Source: an uncultured Caulobacterales bacterium | Lineage (GTDB): Bacteria > Pseudomonadota > Alphaproteobacteria > Caulobacterales > Caulobacteraceae | Length of the DNA: 43,824 bases | NCBI GenBank assembly: GCA_903874895.1 | Contig: CAIQUG010000172.1 | Span: forward strand, 1 to 43,824 | Reading direction: 5' to 3' | Shown: piece by piece, positions 19,173-27,712 of the stretch | Layout: the number at the start of each line of letters is the position of its first letter | Position numbering within the stretch: the first letter of the stretch is position 1 | Made by a program: the position numbers and the translations under genes | Notes under the pieces: generated by a model | What the model was told of the DNA's origin: nothing | The model's input: the letters and a program-made list of their open reading frames with translations, nothing else | The model's database searches: none

Positions 19173-20143
19173 CCCCGTCCGGCATGACGCCCAGCGCGCT
19201 GGTGATCGCCCTGCCGTCCAAGGGGCGGCTGAAGGAACAGACGGAGGCCTGGCTGTCCGACTGCGGCTTCCGGCTGGAAACCGCCGGCGGCGACCGGGGC
19301 TATCGCGCCCGGCTGTCGGGCCTGCCGGACGCGGAGGTGCGGCTGCTGTCCGCCTCCGACATCGCCCAGTCCCTGGACGCCGGTGACGTGCATCTGGGTC
19401 TCACTGGCGAGGATCTGCTGCGGGAGCGGGGCGGGGATGTGGACAGCCGGGTGCTGTTGCTCCGGGCCCTGGGCTTCGGCCGGGCGGATCTGGTGGTGGC
19501 CGCGCCGCAGAGCTGGATCGACGTGGACACCATGGCCGACGTGGACGAGGTGGCGCACGCCTATCTGGCCCGAAACGGCCGGCGGATGCGGGTGGCCACC
19601 AAGTATCACGTGCAGACCCGCGCCTTCTTCGCCGCCCACGGGGTGGCCGACTACCGCATCGTCGAGAGCCTGGGGGCCACCGAGGGTGCCCCGGCCGCCG
19701 GGATGGCCGAGCTGGTGGTGGACATCACCTCCAGCGGCGCGACCCTGTCCGCCAACAATCTCAAGATCCTGGGCGACGGGGTGATCCTGCGCAGCCAGGC
19801 GCAGCTGGCCGCCAGCCTGACCGCAGCCTGGACCGACCGCCAGATCGCCACCCTCAACCGGCTGATGTCGGTGATCGAGGGCCGCGCCGCCGGGCGACAG
19901 CTCTGTGCCCTGAGCTGGCCCGTGGCTCTGCAGGCCACCGCCGCCGCATCGGTGGCCCGCTGGGTCACCCCCGCGGCGGCCCTGCGCCCGGACGGCATGC
20001 TGGTGCAGGGGTCCGACCTGTTCGACGTGGCGGGCGCCCTGGCCGCGGCGGGGGTGGGACCGGTGACCGTCACCCGCCCGGACTACGTGTTCGCCGCCCG
20101 CTCCGAACCGGTGGAACGGCTGTGCGCCCGGCTGGGGCGGTGA
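19169..20143 (+). CDS. hisG: ATP phosphoribosyltransferase catalytic subunit, long for a HisZ-partnered form
   Basis: 324 residues. Catalyses the first step of histidine synthesis, ATP plus PRPP to phosphoribosyl-ATP. ALPSKGRLKEQTEAWL is the conserved start, GLTGEDLLRE lies in the substrate-binding domain, and the PRPP-binding loop is VVDITSSGATLSANNLKIL. HisZ-dependent HisG proteins are usually 205-230 residues, whereas self-standing forms of about 300 residues carry a C-terminal regulatory domain. This one has a C-terminal extension of roughly 100 residues and still sits beside hisZ. ATGA overlaps join it to hisZ, and a GTGA overlap joins it to the next gene if the 20140 start is right. Confidence 0.9.
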   Translation: MTPSGMTPSALVIALPSKGRLKEQTEAWLSDCGFRLETAGGDRGYRARLSGLPDAEVRLLSASDIAQSLDAGDVHLGLTGEDLLRERGGDVDSRVLLLRALGFGRADLVVAAPQSWIDVDTMADVDEVAHAYLARNGRRMRVATKYHVQTRAFFAAHGVADYRIVESLGATEGAPAAGMAELVVDITSSGATLSANNLKILGDGVILRSQAQLAASLTAAWTDRQIATLNRLMSVIEGRAAGRQLCALSWPVALQATAAASVARWVTPAAALRPDGMLVQGSDLFDVAGALAAAGVGPVTVTRPDYVFAARSEPVERLCARLGR

Positions 20144-21669
20144 CCGCGGCATCGCGGCACCCGCCGGTTCCGGCCCTGCGACGGGTGAACCGGCTGTGGC
20201 GCGGCACGGATCTGGTCCGGGCCGACCGGCCGGTCCTGTGGATCTTCGCGGCGGCGTTCCTGATCTCCGGCATTGCCCGGATGGTGCTGGGCCCGGACCG
20301 GACCCTGTGGCTGGACGAGGCCTGGACCCTCGGCATCGCCGGGCTGCCGGACTGGCCATCGACGCTGCAGCAGGTCTGGCTGGACGCCAATGCCCCCCTC
20401 TATCCCCTGCTGATCCATGGATGGGCCCAGCTGGCGGGGACCTCCGACGGGGCCCTGCGCCTGCCGTCCCTGATGTTCAGCCTGGCGACGCCTGTGCTGG
20501 TGGCCGGCTGGCGGGGGGACGGTCTGCGGGTGGAGGACCGGCTGGCCCTGGCGACGCTGCTGACCGTGTGGCCGGAGGGCCTGCTGCAGGCGGGGGAGGC
20601 CCGGTGCTACGCCCTGCTGCTCTTTCTGGCGACGGCCCAGACCCTGATCTACCTCGACCTGATCCGGCGGCCGGATCTGAACCGCGCCGCGGCCTTTGTC
20701 GGCCTGGCGGGGCTGGTGGTGCTGACCCATTACCAGGCCGCCGTGCTGGGGATCGCCCAGGGACTGATCCTGCTGGTGGTCCAGCGGCGGCAGATCCTGA
20801 AGCTGGCCCCCGCGGCCCTGCTGGCCGTGCCGGTGCTGGCCGTCGGCCTGTGGCACGCGCCGAGGCTGGCCCTGTTCGCCCGGCCGGACGTGGCCTGGTA
20901 TCCGCTGGTGACTGGTGACACGGTCGGGGCGGCGCTGCGCTATCTGACGAGCTCCTGGTGGCTTTATGCCCTGCCGGTTGTGGGGCTGGCCCGTGCCGGG
21001 TTGCGTCTGCTGCATCGGCAGTCCGTGGCCGCAGGCCCGGTGGGGCCCTGGCTTACGGCGCTGGCCACCGTGCTGGCCGCGGTGGCCATGCTGGCGATCG
21101 GGGCCCTGCGGCCGAGCTTTTCCCTGCGCTACCTGACCCCCCTGGCACCGGGGATGGCGCTGCTGCTGGTGCTGGGGGCGCGGGCCCTGACGCCGGTGTT
21201 CTCCTCGGCCGTCACCGGCCTGATGCTGATGGCGACCATCCTCAGCGCCCAGTGGTCCACCGAGGTCGCGGGTCGCCTGAGCCATCCCTTCACCTTCCAG
21301 GCCGCCAGCCGGGACCTGATGGCCACCCATCCGGCGCGGCTGGTGTTCCTCTGGGACCATCCGGCCCAGCGGGTGGAGCAGCCCAGCCAGTACGCCATGT
21401 TCGGCGGCGCGTTCTTTCGCCGTGCCGGGTCGACAGCGACGGTCATCCCGGTGATGGTAGGCCTTGACGAGGATCCCAATCCCCGACTCGTCCAGTCTGC
21501 GAGGAAACCGGACAGCGTGATCCTGTGGCTCTATGACACCAATGTCCGCGGGACGGCCGCCACCCGCTTCCCGCCCCGCATCTCCGAACTGGATCCCGGC
21601 TTCGGCTGCCGCAACTACGCCAGAGGCCGGATCGGCGTGATCGCCTGCGCCCGGGCGTGGCACCCGTGA
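20140..21669 (+). CDS. GT-C family membrane glycosyltransferase (GT39/ArnT-like)
   Basis: 509 residues from GTG 20140, chosen because it overlaps the hisG stop as GTGA; another GTG at 20122 is possible. About ten hydrophobic segments fill the region up to residue 390. The first periplasmic loop has TLWLDEAWT with Asp 59/Glu 60, the acidic pair typical of lipid-linked-sugar transferases of the PMT/ArnT type. The C-terminal 130 residues are soluble and probably periplasmic. These enzymes take a sugar from a polyprenyl phosphate and put it on a protein, lipid A or polysaccharide; the acceptor here is unknown. The gene continues the hisSZG run and is followed by a GtrB-type transferase with a GTGA overlap. 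Confidence 0.78.
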   Translation: MTAASRHPPVPALRRVNRLWRGTDLVRADRPVLWIFAAAFLISGIARMVLGPDRTLWLDEAWTLGIAGLPDWPSTLQQVWLDANAPLYPLLIHGWAQLAGTSDGALRLPSLMFSLATPVLVAGWRGDGLRVEDRLALATLLTVWPEGLLQAGEARCYALLLFLATAQTLIYLDLIRRPDLNRAAAFVGLAGLVVLTHYQAAVLGIAQGLILLVVQRRQILKLAPAALLAVPVLAVGLWHAPRLALFARPDVAWYPLVTGDTVGAALRYLTSSWWLYALPVVGLARAGLRLLHRQSVAAGPVGPWLTALATVLAAVAMLAIGALRPSFSLRYLTPLAPGMALLLVLGARALTPVFSSAVTGLMLMATILSAQWSTEVAGRLSHPFTFQAASRDLMATHPARLVFLWDHPAQRVEQPSQYAMFGGAFFRRAGSTATVIPVMVGLDEDPNPRLVQSARKPDSVILWLYDTNVRGTAATRFPPRISELDPGFGCRNYARGRIGVIACARAWHP

Positions 21670-22625
21670 CCGCAACCCTCGCCTTGACCATCGTGGCCCC
21701 CTGCTACAACGAGGAGGCCGGGCTGGCGGCCTTCGTCGCCCGCATGACCGCGGCGGCGGATGCCGTGGTCGGGGCGGACTACGAGCTGGTCCTGGTGGAT
21801 GACGGCTCCCGCGACCGGACCTGGAGCGTGATCTCCGGTCTGGCGGCGGACCATCCCCGGATCGTCGGCGTGCGCCTGTCCCGCAACCACGGCCACCAAC
21901 TGGCGGTGACGGCGGGCCTGTCGCTGGTGCGGGGACGACGGATCCTGGTGATCGATGCCGACCTGCAGGACCCGCCGGAACTGGTGGGGGAGATGATCGC
22001 CCGTCTGGACGAGGGCCACGACGTGGTCTTCGGCCGCCGTCGGCAACGGGCGGGGGAGAGCATGTTCAAGCGGGCCACGGCCTCGGCCTTCTATCGCACC
22101 CTCGCAGCCCTGACGGAGACCGAGATCCCGCTGGATACCGGGGATTTCCGGCTGATGTCCCGCCGGATCGTCGACCGGCTGAACGCCATGCCGGAGCGGG
22201 ACCGCTTCATCCGCGGCATGGTGGCCTGGCTGGGGGGGCGGCAGACCGAGCTGCTGTATGACCGGGACCCGCGGCTGGCGGGACAGACGAACTATACCGT
22301 GCGGCGCATGGTCCGGCTGGCCATCGACGGCCTGACCGGATTTTCCACCGCGCCCCTTCGCCTGGCCGTGATCCTGGCCGGCTTCGGGGTGCTGGTGGCG
22401 GCAGGGCTCGGGCTCTACGTGCTCTGGGGCTTCCTCACCCGTTCGGCGACGCCGGGCTGGACGAGCCTGGCACTGATCGTGGTGTTCTTCTCCACGGCGC
22501 AGCTCGCCTGTCTGGGCATATTTGGCGAGTATCTCGGCCGCACCTACATGCAGTCCAAGGGGCGGCCCCTCTACATGATCGACGAGATCGCCGTCCGTTC
22601 CCCCCCGCCGGAGGCCCGGGACTGA
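21666..22625 (+). CDS. GtrB-like family 2 glycosyltransferase, polyprenyl-phosphate sugar transferase
   Basis: 319 residues from GTG 21666 (GTGA overlap with the preceding stop; GTG 21657 would add 3). The cytoplasmic GT-A domain shows TIVAPCYNEEAGL, VLVDDGSRDRTW (Asp 45/Asp 46) and the metal-binding VIDADLQDPPE (Asp 97/Asp 99). Two C-terminal membrane helices then follow, with GEYLGRTYMQSKGRPLY at the end, as in GtrB, ArnC and dolichyl-phosphate mannose synthase relatives. It should transfer a sugar from a nucleotide donor to undecaprenyl phosphate. Neighbouring GtrA and GT-C genes would supply flipping and final transfer. Confidence 0.88.
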   Translation: MTATLALTIVAPCYNEEAGLAAFVARMTAAADAVVGADYELVLVDDGSRDRTWSVISGLAADHPRIVGVRLSRNHGHQLAVTAGLSLVRGRRILVIDADLQDPPELVGEMIARLDEGHDVVFGRRRQRAGESMFKRATASAFYRTLAALTETEIPLDTGDFRLMSRRIVDRLNAMPERDRFIRGMVAWLGGRQTELLYDRDPRLAGQTNYTVRRMVRLAIDGLTGFSTAPLRLAVILAGFGVLVAAGLGLYVLWGFLTRSATPGWTSLALIVVFFSTAQLACLGIFGEYLGRTYMQSKGRPLYMIDEIAVRSPPPEARD

Positions 22626-23320
22626 TGAATGCAGCCGAGTTCGACAAGTTCGCCGAGGAGTATCTCGCGACGCACACGGACAATCTGAAGATCTCCGGCG
22701 AGGCCCCGGACTACTTCGCCCGCTACAAGCTGGAGGAACTGCGCCGCCTGTGGACCCGCCAGGGTCTGGGGGAACCGGCCGCCGTGCTGGACTTCGGCTG
22801 CGGCATCGGGGCCAGCCTGCCGCACCTGAAAGCGGCCTTTCCCGCCGCAGCCCTCACCGGACTGGATGTGAGCCAGAAGAGCCTCGACATCGCCGGAAGC
22901 CGCTTTCCCGGGATCGCGACCCTGGTGCCCTATGACGGGGAGGCCGTGCCCCTGCCCGATGCCAGCCAGGACCTGATCTTCTCCGCCTGCGTGTTCCACC
23001 ATATCGCCGCGGAGGAGCACACCCGCCTGTTCGTCCAGCTGCGGCGCCTGCTGCGCCCCGGCGGCCGTCTGGTGATCTTCGAGCACAACCCCGTCAATCC
23101 CGTGACCCGCTACATCGTGGCCACCTGTCCCTTCGACGAGAATGCGGTGCTGATCCCCGCCCCGACCCTGGCCCGGCGGCAGGCGGCGGCGGGCTTCACC
23201 CGGATCGAGACGCGGTATACCGGCTTCTTCCCCGGCCCGCTCCGCGCCCTGCGGCCCCTGGAGCCGGCCATGAGCGCCCTGCCGGTGGGGGCACAGTACT
23301 ACACCGTCGCCCGGGCCTGA
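22625..23320 (+). CDS. SAM-dependent methyltransferase, class I
   Basis: 231 residues. The Rossmann-like fold is marked by motif I VLDFGCGIGASLPHL (residues 54-68), LTGLDVSQKSLDIA as the acidic loop, and SACVFHHI after strand 4, followed by LRRLLRPGGRLVIFEHNP. It resembles methyltransferase type 11/UbiE-like proteins. The start shares one base with the gtrB stop (TGATG). The substrate is not evident; position among GtrB, GT-C and GtrA genes suggests a sugar or polyprenyl-linked sugar. No membrane segment is seen, so it is cytoplasmic. Confidence 0.82.
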   Translation: MNAAEFDKFAEEYLATHTDNLKISGEAPDYFARYKLEELRRLWTRQGLGEPAAVLDFGCGIGASLPHLKAAFPAAALTGLDVSQKSLDIAGSRFPGIATLVPYDGEAVPLPDASQDLIFSACVFHHIAAEEHTRLFVQLRRLLRPGGRLVIFEHNPVNPVTRYIVATCPFDENAVLIPAPTLARRQAAAGFTRIETRYTGFFPGPLRALRPLEPAMSALPVGAQYYTVARA

Positions 23321-23327
23321 GCCGGGC

Positions 23328-23750
23328 ATGGACCCTGACCCTGCCCCGCGACCGCCGCTGATCGGCCTTCTGGTCCGCTACGGACTGGTGGGCGCGGCCA
23401 ATACCGGCATCGGGCTGACGGTGATCCTGCTCGTCGAGTTCGTCCTGAAGGCCTCGCCGGTGGTCGCCAATGCCGCCGGCTACGGGGTGGGCTTTGCCGT
23501 GGGCTTCGTCCTGAACCGGGGCTTCGTGTTCCGCTCGGAGGCGGGTGTCGCCGCGACGGGACCCCGGTATCTGGGAGCGGTGGCGGCCTGCTACGGCCTC
23601 AACCTCCTGGTGCTGCAGGGTCTGCGGGCGGTGCTGCCGCCGGGGGACCTGGCCCGCGCGGCGGCCCAGCTCTGCGCCATGGGGGCCTACACGGTGACCC
23701 TGTTCGCCCTGTCCCGTTACTGGGTCTTCGCCGGGGGGCGGACCCGGTAG
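23328..23750 (+). CDS. GtrA-family membrane protein (second copy)
   Basis: 140 residues with four hydrophobic segments. VRYGLVGAANTGIGLTVILL opens the first helix, VGFVLNRGFVFRSE is the family motif after helix 2, and LSRYWVFAG is the C-terminal signature. It is expected to flip, or help flip, a polyprenyl-phosphate-linked sugar to the periplasm. It follows the methyltransferase by 7 bp on the same strand. Its last 34 nt overlap the end of the convergent STT3-like gene. It differs clearly in sequence from the other GtrA at 15930-16388, so the two are not a recent duplication. Confidence 0.85.
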   Translation: MDPDPAPRPPLIGLLVRYGLVGAANTGIGLTVILLVEFVLKASPVVANAAGYGVGFAVGFVLNRGFVFRSEAGVAATGPRYLGAVAACYGLNLLVLQGLRAVLPPGDLARAAAQLCAMGAYTVTLFALSRYWVFAGGRTR

Positions 23751-25612
23751 ATCACCACCGGGGCGTTGAGGGCGGTCATCGGCTCCAGCCAGGCGGGGGC
23801 GGCGCTGCGATCCAGCTGGGCCTGCAAGGCGTCCGGTGCCAGGCCCCGGCGGTCGGCGTTCCGGTGGTGGACAGGACACTCCAGCACGTAGGTGACCCCG
23901 AGACTGCGGGCCCGGGCATAGGCCGCGTCCCCCCGGGCCGACAGCACACTGCGCGCCGCCATGATCCCCCAGCTCAGCCGGTGATAGGGGCCTGAAAGGC
24001 TCGAGGACGGGGTATGGGCCATGACGAACGGGCCGAGGTCGATCTCGCTCACCGTCAGACCCTTGGGGGCCCTGGCCAGCACGTCATAGGAGGAGGCGTT
24101 CAGGCAGTAGTCCCGGGGGGGGCGGGGCCTGGCCGCGACCTTGGATGTGGACTTCCCGGCCGGGACCGGGGCGGACGTCGCGGGCCTGGCGGCCTGGAGG
24201 GAGGCCAGCTGGTTGGCGCCGATCTGGGCCATGGCCCCCCAGCCGTCGGGGGTCAGCAGCACGGCGGCGCCGATGGCGGCAAAGCCGGCCAGGCCGGACT
24301 CGTACCGCATCGCCAGGACGGCGGCGGCCACGGCGAGGGGCGGGATCTCGAACCACAGGGCATAGGCCGTCATCCGCGCCGCCATGGCTCCCACCCCGAG
24401 CCCCAGCGCGAGGCAAAGGGCGGTCGTCCACCAGGCTCCGTCCATCAGCCGGCGGGGCTGCCACAGGAGACCCAGGGTCGCCACGACCCCGATGACGGCA
24501 GCCCCGGCCAGCGTCATGGCCCGACCGGCGTCCCGCTGATAGAGCACCGACCAGTTGGCGACCTCGTTCACATGGTCCAGCCAGATCGCCCGGATGCCGG
24601 GATCGACATCGGCAAAGGGGCCGCGCAGACAGTGGGGGTCGAGGCCGACATAGGTGCCCAGCGCCGCCGCTCCGGCGAGGCTCACCGCCAGGGCGCGGAA
24701 CCGGCTGTCCCGGCGGCGGCTGAGCGCCATGCCCGGCAGCAGGACGACGATCCCGGCCACGACACCGGCCACCAGATTGAGGCCGATGGCGTCGCAGGCG
24801 GACACCAGCCACCGGTCCGGCGGGGTCTGGATGCCCTGGGCGATGACGGTCGCCGCCACCAGGGCGAACCCGTAGCTGCGCACGAACCGCCGCGCGCCCG
24901 GGTCCAGCACGAAGCGCAAGGCGATCGATCCGGCGATCAGGGCCTGGAAGAACAGGGCCTCCAGTCCGATGGCCAGCCCGACCCCGCCGGCGATCCCGGC
25001 GGTCACCGCCCAGGCGCGGCGATGGCTGGGCTGCAGGGCTCCCGCCAGGGCCACCAGGGTCAGGGCGATCTGGGCATTGTGGTGGTCCACCCGCCCGGAG
25101 TGGAACTGCGAGGCATATAGGGAGACATTGAGCAGCAGCAGCACCGTCGCCGCGATCACCGCGGGCTGGGCCCTGTCATGCCGTCCGGTGGACACGGCGA
25201 GGGCCTTGGCGCTCACCAGGGTCGCCCAGGCCGCCGGGATGATCCAGAGCCCCGGCCAGACGATCCGGGTGGCGTATTCCGCGTCCGCCGGGGACAGGAC
25301 CAGGCGGAACAGCAGGGTCAGCCCGGCGAGCCCCCCGTCCAGCAGCCGCGACCAGTGCATCCAGACGCCCATCGGGGGCTGCAGGCGCATCCAGTGCTGA
25401 TCCCACCAGCCGCGCCCGGCCAGCAGCTCGCGCATCATCACCAGCCGGGTGGCGTCGTCGGTGTCGCCCAGCGCGGCGTGCATCCAGCGCATGTTGTCCG
25501 CATAGGACACCGCACTGGCCACGATGGCCACCAGCACGGCCAGCAGGGCCAGGCGCGCCGGCGTTGTCAGATCCGGGATTTTGCGGAGAAGAGGACTCAA
25601 CGGGCGGCGCAC
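23717..25612 (-). CDS. Large polytopic membrane protein, STT3-like GT-C candidate
   Basis: 631 residues from a GTG start. About eleven to thirteen hydrophobic segments are followed by a C-terminal soluble part of about 150 residues (after a Pro/Lys-rich linker), ending in TALNAPVVIYRV. In the first loop GDTDDATRLVMMRELLAGRG has Asp 50, Asp 52 and Asp 53, and a later loop has SGRVDHHNAQ (Asp 176, His 177, His 178). The acidic first loop and the DHH motif recall the STT3/AglB oligosaccharyltransferase superfamily, but I do not see a periplasmic WWDYG motif, so oligosaccharyl transfer is inference. Alphaproteobacteria carry related proteins of unknown function. It converges on, and overlaps by 34 nt, the second gtrA. 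Confidence 0.65.
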   Translation of the reverse strand: MRRPLSPLLRKIPDLTTPARLALLAVLVAIVASAVSYADNMRWMHAALGDTDDATRLVMMRELLAGRGWWDQHWMRLQPPMGVWMHWSRLLDGGLAGLTLLFRLVLSPADAEYATRIVWPGLWIIPAAWATLVSAKALAVSTGRHDRAQPAVIAATVLLLLNVSLYASQFHSGRVDHHNAQIALTLVALAGALQPSHRRAWAVTAGIAGGVGLAIGLEALFFQALIAGSIALRFVLDPGARRFVRSYGFALVAATVIAQGIQTPPDRWLVSACDAIGLNLVAGVVAGIVVLLPGMALSRRRDSRFRALAVSLAGAAALGTYVGLDPHCLRGPFADVDPGIRAIWLDHVNEVANWSVLYQRDAGRAMTLAGAAVIGVVATLGLLWQPRRLMDGAWWTTALCLALGLGVGAMAARMTAYALWFEIPPLAVAAAVLAMRYESGLAGFAAIGAAVLLTPDGWGAMAQIGANQLASLQAARPATSAPVPAGKSTSKVAARPRPPRDYCLNASSYDVLARAPKGLTVSEIDLGPFVMAHTPSSSLSGPYHRLSWGIMAARSVLSARGDAAYARARSLGVTYVLECPVHHRNADRRGLAPDALQAQLDRSAAPAWLEPMTALNAPVVIYRVRPPAKTQ

Positions 25613-25660
25613 CAGGGGCTCGAAGCTCCCCCTTCATAGCCGAGGGACACTTCCTAGGGG

Positions 25661-27307
25661 TTAAGGGCGGCGGGCCGCCGAAAGCCGCGCGACCAGGGCG
25701 GTGGTGGATGGGTCGTGGGCGAGGCGGGGGCCGCCCTCCAGCTCGTCCAGCAGGCGCACAGCCAGGGTCTTGCCCAACTCCACACCCCACTGGTCAAAGC
25801 TGTTGATGCCCCAGATCACCCCTTCGACGAAGGTCTTGTGCTCGTAGAGGGCGAGCAGGGCCCCCAGGCTCTCCGGCGACAGGCGCGCCCCCAGGATCAG
25901 GCTGGTGGGGCGGTTGCCGGGGAAGGTCCGCTGGGGCGCCAGCACGTCGATCTCGGCGGCGCCGAGGCCCCGAGCGGCGAGTTCTGCGCGGACATCGGTC
26001 TCCGTGCGGCCGATCATCAGGGCCTCGGCCTGGGCCAGGAGGTTGGCGGTGAGCTTGGCGTGCATGTGCGCCGGGCCCTCGTCGGAGGCCGCGAAGCCCA
26101 CCAGGTCCACGGGGATCACGTCCACCCCCTGGTGCAGCAGCTGGAAGAAGGCGTGCTGGCCGTTGGTGCCGGCGTCGCCGAACACGACGGTGGCGGTGGC
26201 ATGGATCACCGGCCGCCCGTCCACGCCGGTCTGCTTGCCGTTGGATTCCATCTCCAGCTGCTGGAGGAAGGCGGGCAGGAGGCGCAGGCGCTGGGCATAG
26301 GGCACCACCGCCCGCGCCGCGCGGCCAAGGCCGTTGCGGTTGTAGATGTGGGCACCGGCCAGTAGCACCGGGGCATTGGCCTCCAGCGGCGCCTCGGCAA
26401 AATGCCGGTCCATGGCCGCGGCCCCCTGAAGGAATCGCCAGAACACGTCATAGCCCAGGGCCACGGCGCAGGAGAGGCCCACGGCGGACCAGATGGAGAA
26501 CCGTCCGCCGACCCAGTCCCAGAAGGCGAACACCCGATCCGGGTTGACGCCGAAGGCCACGGCCCGGTCGGGGGCGGCGGAGACGGCGGCGAAGTGCTGG
26601 CGTGCGCCCGCCTCCCCGAGTCCCGCCCGCAGCCAGTCCCGGGCCGCCTCGGCATTGGCCAGGGTCTCGAGGGTGGTGAAGGTCTTGGACACGGCAATGA
26701 CGAGGGTGGTCTCGGGGTCGAGGCCGGTCAGGGCCTGGACGATCTCCGCTCCGTCCACATTGGCGACGAAGCGCAGGTCGATGCCGGGCGCGAGGGGTTT
26801 CAGGGCCTCCCAGACGAGCCGGGGACCGAGGTCCGAGCCACCGATGCCGATGTGCACAAGGGCGGTGAAGGCCTTGCCCGTGGCCCCGCGGATGGTTCCG
26901 TCGCGGATCCCGTCGGCGAGGGCCTGCATGCGGTGCCGGCCGGCTTCCACCTCGGCGCTCACCGGAACCCCGTCGGCCCGGATGTCGGACCCGTCCGGCG
27001 CCCGAAGGGCGGTGTGCAGCACCGCCCGGCCCTCGGACCGGTTGACGATCGCGCCACCGAACAGGCCGTCCCGGGCCGCTTCGACGCCGCTGGCGCGGAC
27101 AAGGTCCAGCACCGCCTCGACGCCGTCCTTCGACCAGCTCTGCTTGGACAGGTCCAGGGTCAGGCCCGCTGCATCCACGGTCAGCCGCGCCAGCCGGTCC
27201 GGCTCGGCGGCAAACAGGTCGAGGATGGGGGTCAGGCGCGCCGACGCCGCCGCCTGGTCCAGACGATGCCAGGCAGCGGCGATGCGGTCGGCGGAGGCCT
27301 CGGACAT
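25661..27307 (-). CDS. pgi: Glucose-6-phosphate isomerase
   Basis: 548 residues, the standard length. Interconverts glucose 6-phosphate and fructose 6-phosphate. Sugar-phosphate-binding loops are visible as VHIGIGGSDLGPRLVWEAL, FWDWVGGRFSIWSAVGL and LEMESNGKQ. GQHAFFQLLHQG contains the catalytic His, and the C-terminal INSFDQWGVELGK holds the catalytic Lys. The ATG at 27307 shares a base with the trxA stop (TGATG), so start choice is firm and translation is probably coupled to trxA. A trxA-pgi pair has no obvious biochemical logic; it may reflect promoter sharing. The 48 bp to the next minus-strand gene show no strong terminator. Confidence 0.95.
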   Translation of the reverse strand: MSEASADRIAAAWHRLDQAAASARLTPILDLFAAEPDRLARLTVDAAGLTLDLSKQSWSKDGVEAVLDLVRASGVEAARDGLFGGAIVNRSEGRAVLHTALRAPDGSDIRADGVPVSAEVEAGRHRMQALADGIRDGTIRGATGKAFTALVHIGIGGSDLGPRLVWEALKPLAPGIDLRFVANVDGAEIVQALTGLDPETTLVIAVSKTFTTLETLANAEAARDWLRAGLGEAGARQHFAAVSAAPDRAVAFGVNPDRVFAFWDWVGGRFSIWSAVGLSCAVALGYDVFWRFLQGAAAMDRHFAEAPLEANAPVLLAGAHIYNRNGLGRAARAVVPYAQRLRLLPAFLQQLEMESNGKQTGVDGRPVIHATATVVFGDAGTNGQHAFFQLLHQGVDVIPVDLVGFAASDEGPAHMHAKLTANLLAQAEALMIGRTETDVRAELAARGLGAAEIDVLAPQRTFPGNRPTSLILGARLSPESLGALLALYEHKTFVEGVIWGINSFDQWGVELGKTLAVRLLDELEGGPRLAHDPSTTALVARLSAARRP

Positions 27308-27636
27308 CAGGCGCTGACGCCCGTCTCCGTCAGCCATTCCAGGATCTTGGCCTTGGGCATCGCCCCGACCTTCATGGACGACATCTGGCCATCCTTGAAC
27401 AGCATCATGGTGGGGATGCCGCGGACGCCGTAGCGACCGGGGGTCGAGGGGCTGTCCTCGATGTTCAGCTTGGCGATGGTGACGCGCCCGGACAGCTCCT
27501 CGGCGATCTGGTCGAGGACCGGGGCGATCTGCTTGCAGGGGCCGCACCATTCCGCCCAGAAGTCCACCAGCACCGGCTGGCTCGCCTTCAGCACGTCGCG
27601 TTCAAACGTCTCGTCGGTCACCTTCAGGGTGCTCAT
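27307..27636 (-). CDS. trxA: Thioredoxin
   Basis: 109 residues, the classical small cytoplasmic thioredoxin. VLVDFWAEWCGPCKQIAPVLDQIA contains the redox pair Cys 31/Cys 34, and the cis-proline lies in VRGIPTMMLFKDG. No signal peptide. A strong ribosome-binding site (AAAGGAG) precedes ATG 27636. The gene follows addA by 72 bp on the same strand and appears to have its own promoter overlapping the addA stop. Its final base is shared with the pgi start. The tsaE-amgK-murU-addB-addA-trxA order is one I associate with Caulobacterales. Confidence 0.97.
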   Translation of the reverse strand: MSTLKVTDETFERDVLKASQPVLVDFWAEWCGPCKQIAPVLDQIAEELSGRVTIAKLNIEDSPSTPGRYGVRGIPTMMLFKDGQMSSMKVGAMPKAKILEWLTETGVSA

Positions 27637-27683
27637 GCTGCGCTCCTTTGCGGGCGTACCTGGTCGGCCGCCCCGTCTTCCAA

Positions 27684-27712
27684 GATGTAGAGCGCCGGGC
27701 CCCTGCGATCAA
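27684..27712 (-). promoter_or_regulatory. Probable promoter of trxA-pgi
   Basis: On the minus strand TTGATC (27712-27707) and TACATC (27689-27684) are separated by exactly 17 bp, and the extended -10 GCTCTACATC resembles the Caulobacter housekeeping form. The -35 overlaps the addA stop codon. Transcription would start about 27677, some 40 nt before trxA. Confidence 0.45.
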
